This document shows positions 11,101-18,600 of a stretch of DNA of 54,612 nucleotides, in pieces. The translations under genes were made by a program, and so were the position numbers. Origin of the DNA: Klebsiella pneumoniae (GTDB lineage Bacteria > Verrucomicrobiota > Verrucomicrobiia > Limisphaerales > SXTU01); the NCBI GenBank assembly GCA_943330855.2, contig CALQJI020000027.1, positions 1 to 54,612 on the forward strand, read 5' to 3'. Within the stretch, counting starts at the first letter, position 1. Each line of letters opens with the position of its first letter. The notes below the pieces were generated by a model. It saw only the letters and a list, made by a program, of their open reading frames with translations. It did no database searches and was not told where the DNA came from.

Positions 11101-14055
11101 GGCTACTACTCGCTCCTGGCAAACCCGAACTTCGACTGGGTGCCGCGTGTCGAGGCGGTCACGGTGCTCGGCAAACCGGTAACGGTGGATTACTTGGACG
11201 AGCGAAAGTTTGCTGCCGGTGCTGCATCGGTGGCCCGGGCTGGCCGTCAGATTTTTGACCTCACCTGGCGCCAGCACTACCTGCCGGGCCGCACTGCGGG
11301 CTGGGAACACTTCGCCACAAACCGTGTCTCCAGCCGGAAGGTCCTAAACGGAACCACAGAGACGAGCATCGTCCGCCACTGGGGTGCGGACCAATGGGCT
11401 TCGCGCACTGCTCAGGGGGCCTTCCTGAACTGGGTGGTGGGCAACGCCATCCTGCCCGAGGTGGATACCGATCCCAGCCACGAGGGCATCCAGAAGGTGG
11501 ACCGCACGACGGTGCCGGAGCTGCTGGAACTGGGCACCACGTTGGCCGACCTCCAGGCGGCGACCGACAACGCGGAGGGACGCCTGACGCCGATCGGCTT
11601 GACGGAAGGCAGCATCGCGTTCGATTTGAATCCCAGCTTGGTCGTCGAGGCCGTGGATCCACAGGGGCACTTCGAGCAGGTTTACGGTCGTGCGAAGCTT
11701 TCACTGAACAACGCGCTGGCCGCCTTCGACGACGCCAAGGATGTGACGCGCCTCATGCGCTCGGAGGAAGATTCCCTGGCAGACTTGCGTTCGACGGTGG
11801 CGGAGCAGGAATTGTCCTTCACCAACGCACTAATTGAAATCTACGGCACGCCCTATCCCGATGATGTCGGCCCGGGGAAAACCTTCAAGCAGGGTTACGA
11901 AGGCCCCGATCTGATCCACTACGTTTACGTGGAGACCCCAGAACTACAGTTTGGTGGTGCAGGTGGCTACTTGGACCCGCGAAGCACCTTCACCCTCAAG
12001 CTGGACATCCAAGACTATCCTGCCGCATGGAAGATCTTTGTCGGGGAAGACGATTTCTTAAACTTGGGATCGAAGACCGCTGCTGGCGACTTCGACTTCC
12101 TACAGCCTGACCCAACCCGCAACGGCACCAACTTCATCACTTACGAGCTGGCACCGCATGGCTATTTCAAGAAGCCGACCGCTTGGACCGGGCAACGCCG
12201 AAGCCCCGGTGAAATCCAGCAGGCGATTTCAAACTTCATCAAGGCGCGGAACGGCCTGGCCTCAGCCTTGGATGATGCCAAGGGGGCCAAGGAAGAGCTG
12301 GATGGGCAACTCCGGGTTTTCAAAGCAGGACAACAAGCGCAGGACGAGATCGCCAAGCTGGAGTATGGCCTGGCAATTGCCGAACAAGTGACGGCCACGG
12401 TCGAACGGGCGAGTGAGCTGTTTGGCACCGTGCAGGATTCTATCAAGGAGGAAATCACGGCTGTGTCGGCTGCCGCTGCTGCGGCGTTTCCCACGTCGTT
12501 GATCGCCGGCGTGGCTGCGGGCGGCGATCTCACGGCCCCAGGCCGCGCTGCGCTTCTGGCAGCCGGCGTTACCGTCGAGTCGACCACCGAATATGTCACC
12601 ATCGCCCGGACTGCGGTCACCCTCGCCTTGCGGACTGCCAATGACAGCGCCGCAGTGGACGTGGATTTCAAAAAGATTCGTCCCATCGAGCGGGCCCAAG
12701 AGCGGCGGGAGTTGCTCAATGAACTGGTCGTCTCGCTGGATGAACTTCAGGGCAAGGCCTACGCCATCAACCACGCCTTGCAGGAATATGATGATGCCAA
12801 GCGCGCTGTTGCCGCACTGATCGCGAAGGGCGACCGACTGCAAGCCGAGCGGCAGGTAGTTCGCCAGCGCACGGCGGCGGTGATCCAGGGCTTCCGCACG
12901 CGAGACGCGGCCTTCCGAATCTTCCGCAATGAAAAGCTGGAGCGTTACAAGACGCTCTTCGACCTCGCCTCCCGCTACGCATTCCTCGCGGCCAACGCTT
13001 ACGACTACGACACCGGCTTGCTGGGCACCCCCAAGGGCAAAGCCTTCGTCAACCGCATCGTGAGCAGTCGTGCGTTGGGCGTGGTGCGCGATGGTGAACC
13101 GCAGTTCGCGGGCAGCAACACGGGCGACCCCGGCCTCTCCAGCGCGCTGGCCGAAATGAAGGCCGACTACGATGTGCTCAAGGGCCGCCTCGGTTTCAAC
13201 GCCCCGGATGCCTACAACACGCTGGCCTCGCTGCGCACGGGGAACCTCCGGATTCTTCCCGACAGCAGCGGTCTTTCCACCTGGCAGGATTTCCTCCAGC
13301 AGAGCCGGATGGACAACATTCTCGAAGACGCCGATGTCCGGCGGTATTGCCAGCAGGTGGATTCCGGCGACGGCCTGCCCGTTCCGGGAATCGTCATCAC
13401 CTTCAGCACCTCCATCAACAAGGGAGAAAACTTGTTCGGAAAGAGTCTGGCTGCTGGCGACAACGCCTTCCACCGGAGTTATTTCGCGACCAAGATTCAC
13501 TCCATCGGAGTGGCGCTGGAAGGCTACCGGGGCATGAACTACCCCACCAAGACCGGCACCGCCGATCCGAATCTTTCCTATCTCGACCCGCAGGCGCTGT
13601 CGGCCAATCCCTACGTCTATTTGATCCCGACCGGCGTGGACACGATGCGCAGCCCGCCGCTGGGTGATACCAGCGAACTGCGCCAGTGGAAGGTGGACGA
13701 TGTGGCCATTCCGCTGCCGTTCAACATCGGTGGCTCCGGTTTCTCGACGAAGAACTTCTACCAGTCGGCGGATTCGCTGACGGAGCCGCTCTTCACCATT
13801 CGCAAGCATCAAGCCTTCCGTCCGGCGGATTCCATCGAACCGTTCAAGGCGGACGTTTACGACGGCACGGGCTTGAAGAACTCGCAGTTCACCAACCGCC
13901 GGCTCGTGGGCCGCTCGGTGTGGAACAGTCAGTGGAAGCTGGTAATCCCCGGCGACACGTTGCTCGCCGACCCGAAGGAAGGGCTGTCCCGCCTCATCCA
14001 GACCCTCACGGACATCAAGCTCTACTACACGACCTACTCTTACTCGGGCAACTAA
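5149..14055 (+). CDS. Giant exported LamG protein with TcA-like (Tc toxin) shaft and TcB-binding-like C terminus
   Basis: 2968 residues with a signal peptide (MKRPLRLPPRAICWLALLWL, then AAPSHA). A LamG/concanavalin-type jellyroll lies at about 571-870 (SFTVESWVYL, later WVHVAMVGE, KIYLDGQLV, DNFRLWSRA). A putative Ig-like module is near 1240-1310 (LPAGLKFGPLKDG). A dockerin-like calcium loop (DQNSDGKADAAD) is at about 1952. Residues about 2354-2600 are long charged helices that flank an Ala/Gly-rich hydrophobic stretch (2434-2476), the pattern of the TcA pore shaft. The next segment (LFDLASRYAFLAANAYDYDTG; GLSSALAEMKADYDVL; FATKIHSIGVALEGY; final SQWKLVIPG and LTDIKLYYTTYS) follows the order of TcA TcB-binding domains as I remember them (LYDL..R..MAE.AY.FELG; GLLAGE.LL.DL..ME.AY; YFRRIKSVSLTIP; STWRLELP; DVILHLRYTA). 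This is remote, by-eye homology. No Rhs/TcC or obvious TcB gene is nearby. Confidence 0.75.
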   Translation: MKRPLRLPPRAICWLALLWLAAPSHAQVLQDLTANLYSTNYGRGVNFSAQRASDVPANKVLLNGLAATPIQFRGEITYGAVVRPRANATLTPGQNYSQNSVQLDLPRVEVNGTVTLVLRSATVGASTFGRSTTFNFGAVIAPPATDEGGRLLDKPEAYWAAEPHTTTSPGHLGAPYYWSVHAQRVFATQPGPIEITWRAAQPAAGSIAGLNKVTIGGLDYATTNVNYVVGGAAAKKPKQLYWTEKTFRSTGKPVAVPTARIGAVYFHYNSAFPRATTTEFVELGSSSITDGGPNAVLQELRTAWYDNAQGLILAYNLQGRVFLELLGDPTAGGARRHLGYEVVDVIKQPTATDLTAELGEKLTAYADARPDLNLEPSPVLTAIGGNFTFLDPLGSNGRVDYYAVKETENPNDVLMHWLEAGEQALRWPFIYARYRQLWPEDSARYSHYLRQAVATQSEAAKTAVPLPADNVPFLQYQDELDQQRGFLDEKSQFYTWLTASQPAHRALLRFNAGERVAFERVLSLLDTQIRPANPDAGSAQQDITVAGPVSGRASFLNLTSGNASLPSLGGLQFNSQSFTVESWVYLRSPADVSRLLNLRIGAKTMEAGLGLNAEVPAAYLDIYGDTQNLTANLNGATSVGGLRFSGDFVPVLDSVDLSNWVAPVFGANSAPAVFNPNPSVAFLFRANGTLEVFENGNNVNAGKNWRPAGDYRNRTNRVDILITDPTPGDNNPFSGGGTSAFAVHLNLNSVPAYTRSIAGLANNFHGVINYTDGVFRTRRITRIADGHGYAVSQQPTPAGRWVHVAMVGESAATKIYLDGQLVGEGVNSQPVIGAVTAGTLGSAGLAMDNFRLWSRARAATEIEADMNTSSPVNKSGLELQFNFNEPGTVASDTSGKSSRDLTISEGSIVGGDPAAPGSLSQTLYPRYVRATVNVGDRIAPPAGEVSLAGYIQQSSGDSFHAVAYKDPFASGFETANAGAIIPINAIPGKDVLEVWWFRQNKTTALKNVVNGFKPIYWPAVLGRYNLAWPDNPANEIVMASNAGSGGLESLQAKGTIYTQNDSTLPGYNPNEEHAVMIGGQAYALRDDLNVTTGSGFSSRPYVLLDYTAADGRPAVRAFKVLREKPGVLFDYVVEAGKQLQAPMPLPLLPAPVEIVTSSTSTNQVNYNSEIVPSVRDLPVGWNDSFSAGVYGHYDNFTYRDRKDGFWVMRGPHSGLPKLDAGRYDAGRLNFVPNVTAGGELNATFTNYIHTSRRIDSLVATVSLTTPLPAGLKFGPLKDGLAVHGTLTTNTGTYTLNITDGDGSAATVTLTLSATTNQQAALNINGRLGRPPTLAHLPDPGQTVPTKAFGMRFYYKTQEGFAWPGKLVPPEVGTIVPYLRPAGSTADSASKTTPALDIVYRPAWPGNAPAVDFGETLTEANKGRPAIRGQTSAKLLYQQGIATNGVNNGEAGAAMILHDPTREKSFSLKSDTKDGLAALPAGVRAELYQGKTFFPNLPPHLAERFFYDSNRSPKGDLVFKGEFKNEALGEKYLLLNVLGLSDLATVKNLCPTADPDKTKWDGAVDALAASVETFYEDPAVPGEFIVNPGMTVSRGVSELVAITNDNTAVDSYALSAAGPGGGFVTVIVGNSGNAKQTPAGEPVSMYVLRVTGSIYRGEIKILESANPLNELITFEHTADLGGKFADYDYEWKIAPPVDGFPPVVDATMSRYQGLTNGADIKRFTLGGSGIRTLVDNYIVMRYRPKDAIHPLKDQWSAWTEPQLAEGWIKRVLAKINPFSQRVTDLYNNSVNTDVSILTQAGKRYEGDIALNMENINSYGLIEIYETVLNRGRNLSVDAGINFGPANDALLLAAGYINDLYMLVGNEAFADAANPTIGIGTKDKTYGSIATALFAFRGQMPSLLEEELALLRGRDDVALPGVQTAPVYNRLVWNFTRGIDAGEVIYALNYNILDQNSDGKADAADAARLYPQGHGDAYGHYLTAIKGYYSLLANPNFDWVPRVEAVTVLGKPVTVDYLDERKFAAGAASVARAGRQIFDLTWRQHYLPGRTAGWEHFATNRVSSRKVLNGTTETSIVRHWGADQWASRTAQGAFLNWVVGNAILPEVDTDPSHEGIQKVDRTTVPELLELGTTLADLQAATDNAEGRLTPIGLTEGSIAFDLNPSLVVEAVDPQGHFEQVYGRAKLSLNNALAAFDDAKDVTRLMRSEEDSLADLRSTVAEQELSFTNALIEIYGTPYPDDVGPGKTFKQGYEGPDLIHYVYVETPELQFGGAGGYLDPRSTFTLKLDIQDYPAAWKIFVGEDDFLNLGSKTAAGDFDFLQPDPTRNGTNFITYELAPHGYFKKPTAWTGQRRSPGEIQQAISNFIKARNGLASALDDAKGAKEELDGQLRVFKAGQQAQDEIAKLEYGLAIAEQVTATVERASELFGTVQDSIKEEITAVSAAAAAAFPTSLIAGVAAGGDLTAPGRAALLAAGVTVESTTEYVTIARTAVTLALRTANDSAAVDVDFKKIRPIERAQERRELLNELVVSLDELQGKAYAINHALQEYDDAKRAVAALIAKGDRLQAERQVVRQRTAAVIQGFRTRDAAFRIFRNEKLERYKTLFDLASRYAFLAANAYDYDTGLLGTPKGKAFVNRIVSSRALGVVRDGEPQFAGSNTGDPGLSSALAEMKADYDVLKGRLGFNAPDAYNTLASLRTGNLRILPDSSGLSTWQDFLQQSRMDNILEDADVRRYCQQVDSGDGLPVPGIVITFSTSINKGENLFGKSLAAGDNAFHRSYFATKIHSIGVALEGYRGMNYPTKTGTADPNLSYLDPQALSANPYVYLIPTGVDTMRSPPLGDTSELRQWKVDDVAIPLPFNIGGSGFSTKNFYQSADSLTEPLFTIRKHQAFRPADSIEPFKADVYDGTGLKNSQFTNRRLVGRSVWNSQWKLVIPGDTLLADPKEGLSRLIQTLTDIKLYYTTYSYSGN

Positions 14056-14071
14056 CCCAGACCGAACCGCC

Positions 14072-14926
14072 ATGAAGCGCTCTTCCTTCTCCGTCATCGG
14101 TTCACGCTGGCTGCGCCGCGCCGCGCTGTCGCTCGTCGGCCTCGCAGTCTTCAGCGGGTCGCTCACCGCCTATCCGCCGGCGCCGTTCCACCTCTTCTAC
14201 GGAATGCTGCGGGACGAGTATGGCACGCCTATCAACTCCGGCGCGGAGGTGATTCTGGAAACCTCCAGCGGGGTCCGCATCAAGACGGCGGTGATTGCCG
14301 GTATCGAGGCGGGGGCCAACTACCGGCTCGAGGTGCCGATGGATTCGGGACTCATGGCGGCTCCGTATCAGCCCACGGCGCTGCGGCCCACGGTGCCGTT
14401 CCGCATCAAGGTCCGGGTGGGCGCGGTTGATTATCTGCCCATCGAGATGCGTGGGGATTTCAGCCAGCTTGGCGAGTCCGGCCAGCGGACGCGGCTGAAC
14501 CTCACGCTGGGTGAGGACAGCGACGGCGATGGCCTGCCCGACGCGTGGGAACGGCTCATCAATCCGGACATCACCAAGGTGAAGCCGGGCGATGACGCGG
14601 ACAAAGATGGATTGAGCAACCTACAGGAGTATTACGCCGGCACATACGCCTTCGACCCGAAGAACGGCTTTGCCCTCAGCATCGTCGCCGTCAATCAAGG
14701 CCGGCCGCAATTGGAGTTCCTCGCAGTCAATGCGCGCACCTACACGCTGCTCGGTTCGACCGACCTGAAGAGCTGGCAGGAACTGTCGTTCCGCCTGTCC
14801 ACCGAAGCGGTCAGCGCGCCCGCGCACGCCAGCTTCACCACGGATTCGGTCCAGAAGGTCCGCATCGAGGCCGTCACGCCGGAGAACGGGACGCCGCCGA
14901 CCTACTTCCGTTTGAAATTGCAATAG
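14072..14926 (+). CDS. Exported TSP3-type calcium-binding protein with phylum-typical C-terminal module
   Basis: 284 residues starting 17 bp after the giant gene's stop. The signal peptide covers the arginine-rich start and the hydrophobic run ALSLVGLAVFSGSLTA. Residues about 35-145 are beta-rich and open with FHLFYGMLRDEYGTP. Two thrombospondin type 3-like calcium loops follow: DSDGDGLPDAWE at about 150 and DADKDGLSNLQEYYAG at about 175. The last 70 or so residues (RTYTLLGSTDLKSWQEL ... YFRLKLQ) match the module that ends many exported proteins in this phylum, also seen at the end of the 15607-21420 gene. TSP3 arrays usually act as rigid calcium-stabilised spacers before a C-terminal anchor, so this may be a wall- or membrane-proximal partner of the giant. 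Its function is otherwise unknown. Confidence 0.8.
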   Translation: MKRSSFSVIGSRWLRRAALSLVGLAVFSGSLTAYPPAPFHLFYGMLRDEYGTPINSGAEVILETSSGVRIKTAVIAGIEAGANYRLEVPMDSGLMAAPYQPTALRPTVPFRIKVRVGAVDYLPIEMRGDFSQLGESGQRTRLNLTLGEDSDGDGLPDAWERLINPDITKVKPGDDADKDGLSNLQEYYAGTYAFDPKNGFALSIVAVNQGRPQLEFLAVNARTYTLLGSTDLKSWQELSFRLSTEAVSAPAHASFTTDSVQKVRIEAVTPENGTPPTYFRLKLQ

Positions 14927-14937
14927 CCTGCGCACCG

Positions 14938-15585
14938 ATGAACCCCTCACCGGCCAACTCACGCACGACAGAAACGCGAACCCGTCTCCTGCTGGCCTCG
15001 CTCGGGCTGGCGCTGGCCGTGGGTTTGGCGGACGCGTCAATGAAGATGATGGACGCGGCCGAGTCCACCGCATCCGCACCGCATTCCGTGGCGCGGTTTC
15101 GCCTCGAAAACAAGGACGGCAAATTTTTCCGACCCGGTTCCGCCATCGCTTTCACCGGTTGGCTCACTGACCACGCAACGAACGGCTCGGTGCGTCTCTG
15201 CGCCGCCGTGGTGGACGGGCGACTGCACGGCGTCGCGGAAGGCTGGGCCACGGACGGGACGCTTGAGTTGCGCGAACACTTCCATCGCGGCCTGCCGCAC
15301 GGCCCGCGCAACACGTGGCATGCGAGTGGCAAGAAGCGCTCCGAAGGCCGGATGATTTTCGGCCAGCAGCAGGGAGTTTATCACCAGTGGACGGAGTCAG
15401 GAACGCTCGCGGCACAGGCAGAGTTCAAGGACGGCAAACCCCACGGTCTTTCCCGCGCGTGGCATCCGAGCGGTTGCCTCAAGGCGGAGGCCCTGATGAA
15501 TCACGGCACGGTCGTGACCCGCCATTACTATCCCGACGGTGCCCAACGCGAGCCGACGCTCCTGGCCGGAGCACCTCCCCAATAA
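14938..15585 (+). CDS. MORN-variant (YwqK-like) repeat protein
   Basis: 215 residues, starting 11 bp after the previous stop. The N terminus has a hydrophobic segment (LLLASLGLALAVGLA) that is a signal peptide or single anchor. Residues about 80-205 hold tandem MORN-variant units of the form G-x-x-x-G-x-W-x-x-x-G-x-L/K: GVAEGWATDGTLE, GPRNTWHASGKKR, GVYHQWTESGTLA, GLSRAWHPSGCLK, VVTRHYYPDGAQR. Such repeats are annotated as 'YwqK-type antitoxin' in databases. Here there is no toxin partner and the protein looks exported, so that label is probably misleading. It sits in the middle of the surface-protein operon, so a structural or adhesive role is the simplest guess. Confidence 0.75.
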   Translation: MNPSPANSRTTETRTRLLLASLGLALAVGLADASMKMMDAAESTASAPHSVARFRLENKDGKFFRPGSAIAFTGWLTDHATNGSVRLCAAVVDGRLHGVAEGWATDGTLELREHFHRGLPHGPRNTWHASGKKRSEGRMIFGQQQGVYHQWTESGTLAAQAEFKDGKPHGLSRAWHPSGCLKAEALMNHGTVVTRHYYPDGAQREPTLLAGAPPQ

Positions 15586-15606
15586 CCAAGCCGCACTCAC
15601 TTCATA

Positions 15607-18600
15607 ATGAATCCGCACATTTCCTCTTCTGAGTCAGCCGGCCAGAGGTGCACGGCTTGGCCCAAGTTCGACCGTCTGCTGGCCTGCCTTCTCACCTTGG
15701 CCTGCGCCATGAGCACCTCGGCGCAGAACGTCGTGCCGAGTTTCGATCTGGCTGGCCCGCGCACGACCAACGTGTGGGCGTGGGGGGAGAACGCGAGCGG
15801 GCAGTTGGGCGACAACAGCACGACGGCCAGGTCGGTCCCCGTGGCGGTGCTGCGCAGCGGGGTGCTGGCGGGCAAGACGGTGATTGCGGTGGCGGCGGGC
15901 AACGATCACAGCGTGGCCTTGTGCTCGGACGGCACCTTGGCGGCCTGGGGTGTCAACGGTTTTGGTGAGCTGGGTAACAACAGCACGACGGCCAGCGCGG
16001 TGCCGGTGTTGGTGGATCGCAGCGGGGTGCTGGCGGGCAAGACGGTCGTGGCGGTGGCGGTGGCCAACAACCACTCCTTGGTCTTGTGTTCGGACGGCAC
16101 CCTTGCTGCCTGGGGCTTCAATGTGGACGGGCGGCTGGGCAACAACGGCACGGTCAGCAGCTCGGTGCCGGTGCTGGTGGATCAAAGCGGGGTGTTGTCC
16201 GGCAAGGCGGTGACCAAGATTGCGGCCGGAGCGGGGCACACCTTGGTGCTGTGCTCCGACGGCACCTTGGCAGCATGGGGCTACAACCCCAACGGCCAAG
16301 TGGGCAACAACAGCATGACGACCACGCAGGTGCCGGTGCTGGTGAATCAGAGCGGCGTGCTGGCGGGCAAGACCGTCATCGCGATTGCCGCGGGGGACAG
16401 TCACAGCCTGGTCATCTGTTCGGATGGGACGTTGGCGGCCTGGGGGCGCAACGACGCGGGCCAGTTGGGCAACAACAGCACGACGGACAGCGCGATGCCG
16501 GTGCTGGTGAACCGCAGCGGGGTGCTGGCGGGCAAGACAGTGACGGCGATGGCGGGCGGGGGGTTGCACACGGTGGCGGTGTGTTCGGATGGGACCTTGG
16601 CGGCGTGGGGCAACAATCCTAGCGGCCAGTTGGGCAACAACAGCACGGCCAATAGTTCGGTGCCGGTGCTGGTGAGCGAGGCCGGCGTGCTGGCGGGGCG
16701 GGTGCCGGTGGCGGTGGGCGGGGGCAATGATCACAGTTTGGCGTTGTGCTCGGACGGAACCCTTGTGGCGTGGGGTGCCAACACTCATGGTGAGTTGGGT
16801 AACAACAGCACGACAGCCAGTTCGGTGCCGGTATTGGTGAGCGCAGGCGGCCTGGCGGCGGGGGAGCGCTTTACCGGCTTGGGCACGGGGTTGGGCTTCC
16901 ACTCCGTGGCGCTCGTTCAATCGCCGCTGGTGATCACGGTCACGGTCAACGAGGACAGTGGGGCCTATTCGCAGGCGAGTTTCGCGACGAACATTTTTGC
17001 CGGTCCACCTGCGGACTTCGACCTGGTGCTGAACTTCATCGTGTCGAACGACAGCAATGCGCTGTTCAGTTTTCAGCCGGCGGTGGCGGCCAATGGCACC
17101 CTCACTTTCACTCCGGCCAACAATGCGAATGGCTCGGCCACGGTGACGATGGCGGTCCACGACGACGGAGGCATCGCTGATGGCAGAGTGGACACGAGCG
17201 CGTCTAGGACCTTCACCATCACGGTGACGTCGGTGAACGACGCGCCGACGGACATTGCGCTCTCGGCCACGAGCATCGCGGAGAACAACGCGGCGAACGC
17301 GACGGTGGGCACGCTCTCGGCCACTGACCCGGATGCCGGGGCGACACACACCTTCATGTTGGTGACCGGCACGGGTGACACGGACAACGCAGCCTTCAAC
17401 CTCTCCGGCAACTCGCTGCGGCTGAACGGCAGCGCAGATTTCGAGACCAAGAGCAGCTATAGCGTGCGGGTGCGAGCGACCGACCAAGGTGCACGGACCT
17501 TCGAGAAGCAGTTCACCATCTTGATCACGGATGTGAACGACCCGCCTGTGGTGTCTGTGCCCGCCAACGATCCGTTCGCGGGGCGACTCGTGTTCACGGG
17601 CTACACGAATCAGGTGACCGGCTCTAACGTGGGTTCCACTGCTGAACCCAATGAACCGTCACATGCAAGTTCGGCCCCGAGCGCAACGGTCTGGTTGAGC
17701 TGGACTGCTCCTGCGAGCGGTGAAGTTACGATGGACACCCGTGGCAGTGCTTTTGACACCCTACTGGCGGTCTATACCGGCGACTTGCTGTCGGCACTGG
17801 CCCTCGTGGCTGAGAACGACGACGAGCTAGGACAGACCACCAGTCGGCTTAGCTTCCAAGCCATCGCGGGCACGACTTATCAAATCGCCTTGAGCGGCTA
17901 CCAAGGTGCCAGTGGAAATGTCGTCTTTAATCTGAGTTTGCCCGCACAGCCAGTGATCATCACACAGCCTGCCAGCCTGGTCGTTCAGGCCAACGCGAGC
18001 CTCAATGCCACCTTCAACGTCGTGGCGATTGGGGCACCCCCGCTCGCTTACGACTGGCAGAAGGGCGGCGTGAGCTTGCCCGGTGCGACCACCGCCAGCC
18101 TGACTATTGTCAACGTGGTTGGGGCGGATACCGGGGATTACCGGGTGATCATCACCAACTCGTTCGGGAGCGTCACCAGTGTGGTGGCGACGCTCACCAC
18201 GGCGGCGGCGACTGCCAATGATGCCTTTGCCAGCCGGATCACCCTCACCGGGGAGAGTCTCACCACTGGCGGCGAGAACCTGACGGCGACCTTGGAGGCC
18301 GGCGAGCCGGTCCACGCCGGCGTGACAAGCGGCGCTTCAGTTTGGTGGACCTGGACAGCTTCGCGGAACGGATTGGTGACGGTGGACACGACCGGCAGTT
18401 CCCAATATGGAAATCAAATGATGAACACGGTGCTGGCGGTTTACACCGGCACGACCGTGGGCACCTTGACGGGTGTTGGGGCGAATGATGATGAGAATTA
18501 TCAGTCCGGCCTGACCACCAGTCGTCTGGCCTTCCGGGCGGCAGCGGGGACGACGTATCAAATTGCGGTTGCTTCCTTCGTCGCGCCGCAACCCGCCGGG

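Noticed and set aside
14938..15585. YwqK antitoxin of a toxin-antitoxin pair
   Set aside because: Only MORN-type repeats support the name; the protein appears exported and no toxin gene is adjacent.
15781..16935. CRISPR-like regular repeats
   Set aside because: The 165-bp period is coding (RCC1 blades); no short identical repeats with unique spacers.
15634..17487. 617-codon open frame on the minus strand
   Set aside because: Antisense to the RCC1/cadherin gene; Arg/His-rich, repeats every 55 codons only because the plus-strand gene does, and has no domain.
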